Origin: Chloroflexota bacterium | GTDB lineage: Bacteria; Chloroflexota; Anaerolineae; UBA4142 | Assembly: GCA_016200825.1 (NCBI GenBank) | Contig: JACQEA010000486.1 | Location: 1 to 12,498 of the forward strand | Direction of reading: 5' to 3' | DNA length: 12,498 nucleotides | Shown here: piece after piece, positions 6,508 to 12,498 of the stretch | Layout of the letters: each line of letters opens with the position of its first letter | How positions within the stretch are numbered: position 1 is the first letter of the stretch | Made by a program: the position numbers and the translations under genes | Notes under the pieces: model-generated | What the model saw: only the letters and a program-made list of their open reading frames with translations | Database searches by the model: none | Told to the model about the DNA's origin: nothing

Positions 6508-7389
6508 TCATCTTTGCGCAAGCGCGGTCACGCTCGATTTCATTTCGTCCACAATAATCCGTTCGATCCCGTGATACACTTGCATTTGTCCGCCGCGCGC
6601 GTAACCAATCACCGCGATATTCCACGCGCGCGCGAGTTCGACGGCGAGCTGCGTCGGCGAGGTGCGCGAGACAACAATCGGCACTTGCATCTTGGCGGCT
6701 TTGGTAATCATCTCGGATGAAATGCGGCCCGTCGCGATCAAAATCTGATCGCGCGTTTCAACGCCGCGCATCAGACACTCGCCGCGAATTTTGTCCAGCG
6801 TGTTGTGCCGACCGACATCCTCTTGCAGTGAAATTAATTTTTCGCCATCACCGAGCGCGGAGGTGTGAACGCCGCGTGATTCGCGATAGAGCGTCGCGCG
6901 CGCGTTCAATTCGCGCATCATCGCGAAAATTTGCGCGACGCGCGCGGTGCGCCCGGATTGCAACGGCGCGTGCTCGCGCGATAAATCGTCAAACGTGACA
7001 CCGCCGCCGCACCCGCTCGTCAAAATTTTGTGCGCGGGCATTTTGAAATCGTGAGTGAGCCGCACTTCAATCGAACCGACGCCTTCTTCGCACACCGCTT
7101 GCGCGCGCTCTTCATTCAGTCCTAACGCGGGAATGTACCAATACGCGCGCTCCGCCGCGTGATTCACGCGCAGTGATCCAATTTCGGCGAGCGACGCGAT
7201 CAAATTTTCGGACGCGAGAAAACCGAGCGCGAGAAAATGCAAATTGCGCGGCGTCGCCATAAACGTGACAACCGATTGTCCGTTCACGTACAGTTGCCAC
7301 CGGCTCTCGCCGATGACGCTGCCTTGCACAGCTTCCGCGCTTGTTTCCGTAACGCGGTAGTATTGGATGGAAGATTTTTCTGAAAACAT
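6508..7389 (-). CDS. fdhD: Formate dehydrogenase accessory sulfurtransferase FdhD
   Basis: FdhD passes sulfur, received from an IscS-type desulfurase, to the molybdenum cofactor of formate dehydrogenase in the cytoplasm. The 293-residue protein shows the family's blocks: PRNLHFLALGFL (47-58), LTSGCGGG (123-130) with Cys127, GVHTSAL (173-179), EDVGRHNTLDK (190-200), ATGRISSEM (209-217), and SRTSPTQLAVELA close to the C-terminus. E. coli FdhD has a Cys-x-x-Cys pair at the reactive site; here only Cys127 is present. The ATG at 7389 is the first possible start and no strong ribosome-binding site is visible. It lies 44 bp downstream of mobA, with a long inverted repeat between them. It implies a Mo/W formate dehydrogenase elsewhere in the genome. 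Confidence 0.96.
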   Translation of the reverse strand: MFSEKSSIQYYRVTETSAEAVQGSVIGESRWQLYVNGQSVVTFMATPRNLHFLALGFLASENLIASLAEIGSLRVNHAAERAYWYIPALGLNEERAQAVCEEGVGSIEVRLTHDFKMPAHKILTSGCGGGVTFDDLSREHAPLQSGRTARVAQIFAMMRELNARATLYRESRGVHTSALGDGEKLISLQEDVGRHNTLDKIRGECLMRGVETRDQILIATGRISSEMITKAAKMQVPIVVSRTSPTQLAVELARAWNIAVIGYARGGQMQVYHGIERIIVDEMKSSVTALAQR

Positions 7390-7401
7390 TTGCTAGTCAC
7401 A

Positions 7402-7468
7402 TAGTCGTAAAGTCGAATGGTCTGTTAGTCTGACTATGAGACTATTCGACCACGCGACTTTGCGACTA
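7402..7468. repeat. 30-bp-arm inverted repeat spanning the mobA 3' end
   Basis: The arms at 7402-7431 and 7439-7468 match at about 24 of 30 positions around a 7-base loop, with blocks agacta, acca, gacttt and cgacta shared. The region is built from repeated AGTC/GACT words, unlike the GCG-rich coding DNA around it. The right arm encodes the last codons and the stop of mobA; the left arm fills the mobA-fdhD gap. There is no U-tract, so it reads as a dispersed palindromic repeat that may also act as an mRNA hairpin. Confidence 0.6.
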
Positions 7469-8120
7469 ATAAATCTTCCGGCGTATTCGCATTGAAAAAT
7501 GACCAATGCTCTGGATCAAAACGATCCACTTCGTCCGCGCTGACCACGCGCACGCGCACCGCATCGTGAAAGCCAACCATTCGCAAATCATCCGCGGCAA
7601 TGCGCGCGTTGATCGCGGCGAGACAATTTTTGGAATAAACGGCGTGGAGCGGATGCAAATTCGATTCTTTCGCGATCGGTTGATCACGCGGCGCGTACGG
7701 TTTGTTTCCGCGCGCGCCGCGCGGCGTTTTGCGGGATGGATCGGGCGCGCGCGGAATTACCACATCGTTTTGCGGCGCAAGCGAAATGAGATAGCGCAAG
7801 AGTTCGGAGTTGAGAAAGGGCATATCGCACGCGACCGCGAGCGCGTACTCATTGCGCGCGGCGCGCAAGCCAGAATAAATTCCAGCGAGCGAACCCTTGC
7901 CGACAAATTCATCGCTGACCGCCCGCGCGCCAAATCGCGAATAGTCGTCCGCGTGATTCGTGACGATGATAATTTCCGCGCACACCGGCGCCACGCGATC
8001 AATTACGCGCTGAATGAGCGGCGCGCCATTAAATTCAATGAACGCTTTATCGCGACCCATCCGCTCACTCTTGCCGCCCGCAAGAATTATGCCGCTGACG
8101 CGCGGGAACAATTCACTCAT
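7434..8120 (-). CDS. mobA: Molybdenum cofactor guanylyltransferase MobA
   Basis: MobA adds GMP to Mo-molybdopterin to give the bis-MGD cofactor used by formate dehydrogenase and other DMSO-reductase-family enzymes. The nucleotide-binding signature LAGGKSERMGRDK is at 13-25, the GKGSLAGIYSGL loop at 74-85, the metal-binding Asp in ACDMPF at 97-102, and LHPLHAVYSK in the second half. Between VIPRA and LHPLHAVY there is an extra segment of about 27 residues (roughly 127-153), rich in Arg, Lys and Pro, not normal for the family. The last ten residues after NTPEDLL come from an inverted-repeat element. The ATG at 8120 fits the family N-terminus. The gene starts 21 bp after the stop of the small upstream gene, so the two are probably co-transcribed, with fdhD following. 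Confidence 0.94.
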   Translation of the reverse strand: MSELFPRVSGIILAGGKSERMGRDKAFIEFNGAPLIQRVIDRVAPVCAEIIIVTNHADDYSRFGARAVSDEFVGKGSLAGIYSGLRAARNEYALAVACDMPFLNSELLRYLISLAPQNDVVIPRAPDPSRKTPRGARGNKPYAPRDQPIAKESNLHPLHAVYSKNCLAAINARIAADDLRMVGFHDAVRVRVVSADEVDRFDPEHWSFFNANTPEDLLVAKSRGRIVS

Positions 8121-8141
8121 CGCAGTGATTGTAGCATAAAA

Positions 8142-8468
8142 TCAAGACGACGGCGATTCGCGCGCAATTTGTTCGGCGCGTTCGTTCAACGTCGCCAGAT
8201 TCGCGCGGAACAAATCCAACTGACCCCGCGCGAGCGCATCGTCCATTTCATTTTCGATGATCTTGGCAATTTCCAATCCCAACGCGCAATACAATTGCAT
8301 GAGGCGCGCGGCATGCTCGCGATACAGCAGTGCCAGTTTTTCTTTTGCCGCCGACGACACGCGCGGCTCGCGCGCTGCCATTTCGATATAGCGAGTGCTG
8401 ACGTGTTCCGCCGAATCTGCCAACCCTTGAATTTTTTCCAGCAAGCGTTGAACGCCGCGCGCATCCAT
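8142..8468 (-). CDS. Small helical protein of unknown function
   Basis: 108 residues that I do not recognise. The sequence is almost entirely suited to helix, with heptad-like spacing (LLEKIQGLADSAEHV, AAKEKLALLYREHAARLMQLY, LARGQLDLFRANLATLNERAEQIA). There is no signal peptide or membrane segment and only one Cys. It could be a three-helix bundle or a coiled-coil adaptor. A GGAG site with about six bases of spacing precedes the ATG at 8468, and the gene sits 21 bp ahead of mobA, which supports a real gene in the mobA-fdhD transcription unit. Its codon use is GCG/CGC-rich like its neighbours. A role in molybdoenzyme maturation would be a guess from position only. Confidence 0.7.
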   Translation of the reverse strand: MDARGVQRLLEKIQGLADSAEHVSTRYIEMAAREPRVSSAAKEKLALLYREHAARLMQLYCALGLEIAKIIENEMDDALARGQLDLFRANLATLNERAEQIARESPSS

Positions 8469-8492
8469 CCTGTACTCCTAAGCGCGTCTAAC

Positions 8493-8616
8493 AAAATGAG
8501 TCACATTGTCACGCTGAGCGAGAGCGAAGCGTCTTGTAGTTTCACTAGTGACCAGGATTCTCATTGGAAAAACAAGATTCTTCGCTCCGCTCAGAATGAC
8601 AGCATTCCCTCATTTT
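8493..8616. repeat. Long imperfect palindrome (arms about 44 bp) between acpP and the mobA unit
   Basis: The outer ends aaaatgag (8493-8500) and ctcatttt (8609-8616) are exact complements. The inner arms 8507-8536 (tgtcacgctgagcg...gcgtcttg) and 8573-8601 (caagattcttcgct...gaatgaca) pair along most of their length around a 36-base spacer. The wording (GAGCGAAGCG, TCAGAATGACA) is typical of dispersed intergenic palindromes found in several phyla. An open frame crossing it on the plus strand is not a gene. Confidence 0.65.
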
Positions 8617-8657
8617 CATTTTGATAGATGCTCTAAGCCAAGTCCGAACCGAACGTT

Positions 8658-8690
8658 GAAAATAAATGGGAACGCATTCCAGCGTTCCCA
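8658..8690 (-). terminator. Intrinsic terminator of acpP
   Basis: Read on the minus strand, TGGGAACGC and GCGTTCCCA form a perfect 9-bp stem with a 6-base loop (8667-8690), followed directly by TTTATTTT (8666-8659). It lies 37 bases after the acpP stop. Stem, loop and U-tract fit a Rho-independent terminator. Confidence 0.75.
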
Positions 8691-8727
8691 ATGACTGTCG
8701 GCTCTAACTTTTTTCGATCCGCTTTAA

Positions 8728-8967
8728 TTATTTCTTGTGCGCGTCGAGATAGGTCACGGCTTCGCCCACCGTGGTAATTTTTTGCGCTTCTTCATCGGAA
8801 ATTTCACCGCCGAATTTTTCTTCAAATTCCATAATCAACTCGACGAGATCGAGTGAATCGGCTTCGAGGTCTTCGCGAAAACGCGCGGCTGACACAACTT
8901 TTGCGCCGTCCACGCCGAGTTTGTCCACGATGATTGCCTTGACTTGCTCAAAAGTTTCGTTTGCCAT
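8728..8967 (-). CDS. acpP: Acyl carrier protein
   Basis: 79-residue acyl carrier protein that holds growing acyl chains on a 4'-phosphopantetheine arm during fatty acid synthesis in the cytoplasm. The attachment Ser is Ser38 in ADSLDLVELIMEFEEKFG. The acidic helix II, the DEEAQKITTVGEAV segment and the overall length are all standard. The ATG at 8967 follows a near-perfect ribosome-binding site (AAGGAGGAG). It has its own promoter and terminator, so it is probably monocistronic. It is not next to other fab genes here. A specialised ACP cannot be excluded, but the sequence looks like the housekeeping form. Confidence 0.96.
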   Translation of the reverse strand: MANETFEQVKAIIVDKLGVDGAKVVSAARFREDLEADSLDLVELIMEFEEKFGGEISDEEAQKITTVGEAVTYLDAHKK

Positions 8968-9019
8968 TTCTCCTCCTTGGGAATAACAAATTTATTTCGG
9001 TGCGTTCAAACGCGCGCCG

Positions 9020-9048
9020 AGTATAACTCGATTCAATCTGTGCGTCAA
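9020..9048 (-). promoter_or_regulatory. Sigma-70-type promoter of acpP
   Basis: On the minus strand TTGACG (9048-9043) is followed by a 17-base spacer and TATACT (9025-9020). The predicted transcription start near 9013 gives a leader of about 45 bases before the acpP ATG. Confidence 0.75.
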
Positions 9049-9059
9049 CCTTTCAGTTA

Positions 9060-9068
9060 TGCTATAAT
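9060..9068 (+). promoter_or_regulatory. Extended -10 promoter of the MFS/isoprenoid unit
   Basis: TGCTATAAT is a consensus -10 with the extended TGn motif. No good -35 is visible about 17 bases upstream, which is common for extended -10 promoters. It is divergent from the acpP promoter and about 37 bases before the TTG start at 9105. Confidence 0.6.
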
Positions 9069-9104
9069 GTTGCGCGCGCTTAATTTTATTTCAGTGGAGG
9101 TTGT

Positions 9105-10334
9105 TTGTCAACTCCGATCGCCAATTCACGCGCGCGGTGGACGCGCTTTACCAAACCGCGCGCCATCCTCGCCATGGTTAGTCTCGCGCACGCGGTCAAT
9201 CACGCCTATGCCACCTTAATGCCCTTGATCTATCCCGCCATCGTCACGGAATTCAAATTGTCGTACACCGATCTCGGCGTGATGGTCGGCGCGGCGAACG
9301 CGGTCAGCGGATTGATGCAAATGTCGTTTGGTTATCTGCGCCGCTTTGTCGAACGCCGCGTGATGTTGGGCGGCGGTCAAGTTTTGATGGGCATCAGCGC
9401 GGCGATCACCGGCGTTGCCGCAAACTTTCCAATTTTTTTCGCGGGTAATTTGCTCGCGCGCGTGGGCGGCAGTCCGCAACATCCGGTTGGCAGTTCCATT
9501 CTTTCCGATCAATTCGACGCGCGTCGTCGCGGCTTGGCGCTGTCCGCGCATATCTCGGGCGGAAATTTCGGCACGGTGCTTGTTCCGATCATTGGAACGT
9601 TGGTCATCACCTCCTTGGGTTGGCGCGCCGCGCTGTTTATTTTCGCCGCGCTCGCGACGGTCATTGGGCTTTTGATCGCGCTGACGATTGATGAAAACAA
9701 AACGATAACCACCGAACCGATCGTACGCGGACAACACACTACATGGGCAGACATCAAACAAATTCTCTCCAACCGCAACATTCAATTGCTCTTTATCATT
9801 TCGACCATCGCCGCCGGAGGCCGCGGCTTAGGCGTCGTCATCACGTATGTTCCACTTTATTTAGATAAAGTTTTGAAAATCGAACCGACTCTGGCTGGAA
9901 TTTTATTTACATTGTTGCTCGTCGGAAGTGTGATCGGTCCCGTTATCTTCGGCAGATTTTCAGATGCGCGCGGACGCCGACCAATTCTGATTATTTGTTA
10001 CGCCGCCGCAACTTTTTTTACAATTTTATTTACAACTCTCGGCGCGACTACGTGGCTACTGCCCGTAACGCTTTTCTGGATGGGCGTCACGGTGTACGCC
10101 GAATCACCGTTATTGCAAACTTTTCTCGCCGACGCCGCGCAAAATCTAAATCGCGATTTAGCATTTGGATTGTACTTTACCGCCACGTTTGGCATCGGCT
10201 CGTTTTGGGCGTCCGCGCTCGGTTGGGTGATTGATAATTTTGGATTCGTCGCGGGCTTTGACGTTATGGCGGCGACGTATGTGATCGCGGCGTTGTTCGT
10301 CTTTCCCACGCGTGAAGTCCGCGCGTTAAGATAA
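9105..10334 (+). CDS. MFS transporter, fosmidomycin-resistance (Fsr)-like
   Basis: 409-residue major facilitator with about twelve hydrophobic helices. The loop after helix 2 reads GYLRRFVERR (76-85), a weak form of motif A. The matching loop in the second half is GRFSDARGRR (283-292). The N-terminal block SLAHAVNHAYATLMPLIYP (26-44) and GGSPQHPVGSS (121-131) resemble the Fsr subgroup, which exports fosmidomycin. The native substrate is not known. The start is TTG at 9105, four bases after GTGGAGG; the first in-frame ATG, at codon 24, would cut into helix 1. The next gene, type 2 IPP isomerase, begins 39 bp after the stop and a prenyl synthase follows, so an isoprenoid-related substrate is possible, though this is inferred from context. 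Confidence 0.85.
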   Translation: MSTPIANSRARWTRFTKPRAILAMVSLAHAVNHAYATLMPLIYPAIVTEFKLSYTDLGVMVGAANAVSGLMQMSFGYLRRFVERRVMLGGGQVLMGISAAITGVAANFPIFFAGNLLARVGGSPQHPVGSSILSDQFDARRRGLALSAHISGGNFGTVLVPIIGTLVITSLGWRAALFIFAALATVIGLLIALTIDENKTITTEPIVRGQHTTWADIKQILSNRNIQLLFIISTIAAGGRGLGVVITYVPLYLDKVLKIEPTLAGILFTLLLVGSVIGPVIFGRFSDARGRRPILIICYAAATFFTILFTTLGATTWLLPVTLFWMGVTVYAESPLLQTFLADAAQNLNRDLAFGLYFTATFGIGSFWASALGWVIDNFGFVAGFDVMAATYVIAALFVFPTREVRALR

Positions 10335-10373
10335 AACACTAACCAACAAATCTAGTTGCGTTCATACTCGCTT

Positions 10374-11411
10374 ATGCCTGACGAAACAGTTGTCCCCGCG
10401 CGCAAACTCGATCACTTGCGCATCAATCTCAAAGACGACGTTCAATTCGCGCAGTTGACGAACGGATTGGAACGCTATCGTTTCATTCCGCGCGCGCTCC
10501 CCAATCTCAATTTGGATGACATTGATTTATCCGCGCGCTTGTTTGGAAAAAAATTGCGCTCGCCCTTATTAATTTCTTCGATGACCGGCGGCGCGGAGCA
10601 AACGTACCGCATCAACAAAACGCTTGCCACCGCCGCGCAAGCGATGGGCATTGCGATGGGATTGGGTTCGCAACGCGCCGCGCTCGAAGATCAATCGGTC
10701 GCGTACACGTATCAAGTCCGGGCAGTCGCGCCGGATATTTTATTATTCGCGAATCTTGGCGCGATTCAACTCAATTACACGTACACGATCGATCACTGCC
10801 GCCGCGCGGTTGACATGATCCAAGCCGACGCGCTCATCTTGCATCTCAACGCGATTCAAGAAGCGGTGCAAGCCGAAGGCAACACGCGGTGGAAAAATCT
10901 TTTGCCGAAAATCGAAAAAGTTTGCCGCGCGCTCGACGTGCCGGTGATCGCGAAAGAAGTGGGCTTTGGAATTGCGGGCGACACCGCGCGTCAATTAAAA
11001 AACGCGGGCGTCGCCGCGATTGATGTCGCGGGCGCGGGTGGTACGTCGTGGGCGGCGGTCGAATCGCGCCGCGCGTCGTCAAAATTATTGCGCGAACTCG
11101 CGGAGGCATTTTGGAATTGGGGCATCCCCACCGCCGACGCGCTCGTTGCGGCTAAACGCGCCGCGCCCAAATTGCCGTTGATCGCGAGCGGAGGAATTCG
11201 CGACGGGATTGAGGTCGCGAAATGTATCGCGCTCGGCGCGCAGTTGGTTGGGCTCGCGTCGCCGATGTTGAAACTCGCGGATGTGGGCGTGGAAGATTTG
11301 ATCGAAGGCATCAAGTTGATCAATGAAACGTTGCGCGTCGCGATGTTTGGCATCGGCGCGCGCAATGTGCGCGCGTTGCAGAGAACGAATCGGCTACAGA
11401 AAATTTATTAA
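10374..11411 (+). CDS. fni: Type 2 isopentenyl-diphosphate delta-isomerase
   Basis: FMN- and NAD(P)H-dependent enzyme converting isopentenyl diphosphate to dimethylallyl diphosphate, a TIM-barrel protein unrelated to type 1 IDI. From ATG 10374 it has 345 residues. It shows RKLDHL (10-15), ISSMTGG (67-73), MGLGSQR (95-101), FANLGA (125-130), HLNAIQE (147-153, with the catalytic-region Gln-Glu), KEVGFG (184-189), AGAGGTSW (209-216) and later ASGGIRDGIEVAKCIALGA for phosphate and flavin binding. The frame also allows TTG 10356. Neither start has a good ribosome-binding site; ATG is chosen because the family normally begins shortly before RKxDH. It is downstream of the MFS gene and upstream of a prenyl synthase, probably in one transcript. 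Confidence 0.95.
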   Translation: MPDETVVPARKLDHLRINLKDDVQFAQLTNGLERYRFIPRALPNLNLDDIDLSARLFGKKLRSPLLISSMTGGAEQTYRINKTLATAAQAMGIAMGLGSQRAALEDQSVAYTYQVRAVAPDILLFANLGAIQLNYTYTIDHCRRAVDMIQADALILHLNAIQEAVQAEGNTRWKNLLPKIEKVCRALDVPVIAKEVGFGIAGDTARQLKNAGVAAIDVAGAGGTSWAAVESRRASSKLLRELAEAFWNWGIPTADALVAAKRAAPKLPLIASGGIRDGIEVAKCIALGAQLVGLASPMLKLADVGVEDLIEGIKLINETLRVAMFGIGARNVRALQRTNRLQKIY

Positions 11412-11427
11412 CTCATCTTACGCAGCA

Positions 11428-11526
11428 TTCACCGCAGAGAGCGCCCTTCGTTACACTCAGGGTAAACTCCGAACGCAGAGAATTCAAAAATTTTTTCTCA
11501 GTGCACTCAGCGTTCTCAGCGGTGAA
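11428..11526. repeat. Palindromic intergenic repeat with a ~30-bp segment nested in its left arm
   Basis: TTCACCGC (11428-11435) pairs with GCGGTGAA (11519-11526). The right arm continues inward as ttctcagtgcactcagcgttctcag, matching gcagagag...cgcagagaa on the left. The left arm is interrupted by about 30 bases (about 11444-11473, cccttcgttacactcaggg...) that do not pair. The loop is A/T-rich (ttcaaaaattttttc). It lies between fni and the prenyl synthase and has no coding potential. Confidence 0.6.
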
Positions 11527-11561
11527 ATAAGCGCATGCGTAGCATCAATTATTAACTCAGA

Positions 11562-12498
11562 ATGGACAAACTCATCGCCGCGCTGGACGCGGCATTACGC
11601 GAGATTGTAACCGCGCCCGACCCCGCCTACGAAAAATATTATGGGATGTTTCGTTACCATCTCGGCTGGGTGAATGAAAATTTTGCGCCCACGCAAGCTG
11701 ATACGGGCAAACATTTCCGCGCGTTGCTCGCGCTGTTGAGTTGTCAAGCGGTAAGTGGCGATTGGAAAAATGCGTTGCCGCTCGCGGCGGCGATTGAACT
11801 GGCGCATAATTTCTCTTTGATCCACGACGATATTGAAGATGCCAGCGATGCGCGCCGCGGTCGCGCGACAGTTTGGAAAGTGTGGGGACTCGCGCAAGGG
11901 TTGAACGCGGGCGATGGAATGTTTGTCGTCGCGCGGCGCGCGTTGCATCGTTTAAGCGCAAACGGAATTGGCGCGGAAAAACTTGTCCAGATTCTAAAAG
12001 AATTCGATCACATGACGCTGGCATTGTGTCAGGGTCAATTTCTCGATATTAGTTTTGAAACGCGGCTCGACGTGAGCGTGGCGGATTATCTACAAATGAT
12101 TCGCGGCAAAACTGCCGCGCTCGTTTCTGCCGCGACCAAACTCGGCGCGCGCGTCGGGACAAACGCTGAACGCGTCATTGACGCGTTCGCGCAATTCGGC
12201 GAAAACATTGGCTTGGCATTTCAAATTAGCGATGATATTCTCGGCATGTGGGGCGATCCCGAAATCACGGGCAAACCCGCGTGGACCGATATTTTTGCCA
12301 AAAAAAAATCGCTCCCCGCGCTGATCGCGTTGAACGATGCGCGGCACGGCGCGGCATTGCGCGCGATTTATGCAAAACCCGCGCTCGATGCGACCGATGC
12401 GGTGCGCGTGCTTGAGATTCTCGACGCGCTCAACGCGCGCGCCCACGCGCAAAATCGCGCGGATGAATTTCGCGTCGCGGCGGAAGACGCGCTCAATC
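11562..12498 (+). CDS. Polyprenyl diphosphate synthase (FPP/GGPP type), C-terminus beyond the window
   Basis: Trans-prenyltransferase that condenses isopentenyl diphosphate onto an allylic diphosphate, using the products of the upstream isomerase. 312 codons are visible. The first aspartate-rich motif is HDDIEDASDARRGR (88-101; DDxxD at 89-93), followed by QGQFLD (157-162), RGKTAAL (181-187) and FQISDDILGMWGD (220-232). The second motif is therefore DDxxG rather than DDxxD, as in a subset of GGPP-type synthases. The substrate-binding GKR-x-RP block reads GKHFRA (49-54), so two usual residues differ. The ATG at 11562 has only a weak ribosome-binding site. The frame is open at the right edge, and the protein is near its usual length, so few residues are missing. 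Product chain length cannot be told reliably; residues before DDxxD are HNFSLI. Confidence 0.92.
   Translation, partial: MDKLIAALDAALREIVTAPDPAYEKYYGMFRYHLGWVNENFAPTQADTGKHFRALLALLSCQAVSGDWKNALPLAAAIELAHNFSLIHDDIEDASDARRGRATVWKVWGLAQGLNAGDGMFVVARRALHRLSANGIGAEKLVQILKEFDHMTLALCQGQFLDISFETRLDVSVADYLQMIRGKTAALVSAATKLGARVGTNAERVIDAFAQFGENIGLAFQISDDILGMWGDPEITGKPAWTDIFAKKKSLPALIALNDARHGAALRAIYAKPALDATDAVRVLEILDALNARAHAQNRADEFRVAAEDALN

Noticed and set aside
7506..8624. 372-codon open frame on the plus strand opposite mobA and the small helical gene
   Set aside because: It is antisense to a clear mobA and runs through a palindromic repeat. The protein is Arg/His/Ile-rich with no family resemblance. 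Long antisense frames are expected from the GCG/CGC codon bias.
9216..9785. 189-codon minus-strand frame inside the MFS gene
   Set aside because: The sense frame has clear membrane helices and MFS loops; the antisense product is Arg/Asp/Gln-rich and has no motif.
1..12498. Restriction, toxin-antitoxin, phage-defence or secondary-metabolite system
   Set aside because: No gene in the window carries motifs of such systems. All sizeable real frames are explained by cofactor, glycan, lipid or isoprenoid functions, apart from one small helical protein.

Overview
The window looks like a piece of an uncultured bacterial chromosome, most likely Chloroflexota (Anaerolineae-like). This placement is an inference. 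It rests on the strong CGCG/GCG/CGC bias of most genes, the frequent TTG/GTG starts, the many palindromic intergenic repeats, and the mix of type 2 IPP isomerase with molybdenum-cofactor genes. No rRNA or tRNA is visible that would settle it.

Layout. (1) 1-920, minus: moeA, cut by the left edge. (2) 947-6249, minus: a tightly packed five-gene glycan operon. Read in the direction of transcription it is an HpcH/HpaI-type aldolase, an extended-SDR NDP-sugar epimerase/dehydratase, a DPM/ArnC-like GT2 glycosyltransferase, a class I methyltransferase, and a multi-pass GT-C-type membrane protein with a C-terminal beta-sandwich-like tail. (3) 6268-6507: a repeat-rich spacer. (4) 6508-8468, minus: fdhD, mobA and a small helical protein of unknown function. 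Together with moeA these make a molybdopterin/formate-dehydrogenase maturation set, which the glycan operon splits. (5) 8469-8727: repeats and a terminator. (6) 8728-8967, minus: acpP, with a clear promoter. (7) 9105 to the right edge, plus: an MFS transporter (fosmidomycin-resistance-like), type 2 isopentenyl-diphosphate isomerase, and a polyprenyl diphosphate synthase cut by the right edge. This reads as an isoprenoid-precursor group.

The most striking observation is at 5341-5442. A 102-bp segment bounded by a perfect 18-bp inverted repeat with TA ends lies exactly where the aldolase and epimerase genes should meet. Removing it in silico, leaving one TA, restores an ATG start with an AGGAG ribosome-binding site. 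That ATG overlaps the aldolase stop and is in frame with the epimerase, matching the overlapping style of the rest of the operon. I read it as a MITE-like insertion that displaced the epimerase start. The gene now depends on TTG codons supplied by the element, and a 38-residue leader ORF has been created.

Other intergenic regions carry a second theme. Palindromic repeats have a short foreign segment (about 24-30 bp, with a CCTGA...ACGAAG-like core) nested in one arm, near 6326 and near 11444. A further palindrome of similar wording lies at 8493-8616, and an inverted repeat at 7402-7468 has become the C-terminus of MobA.
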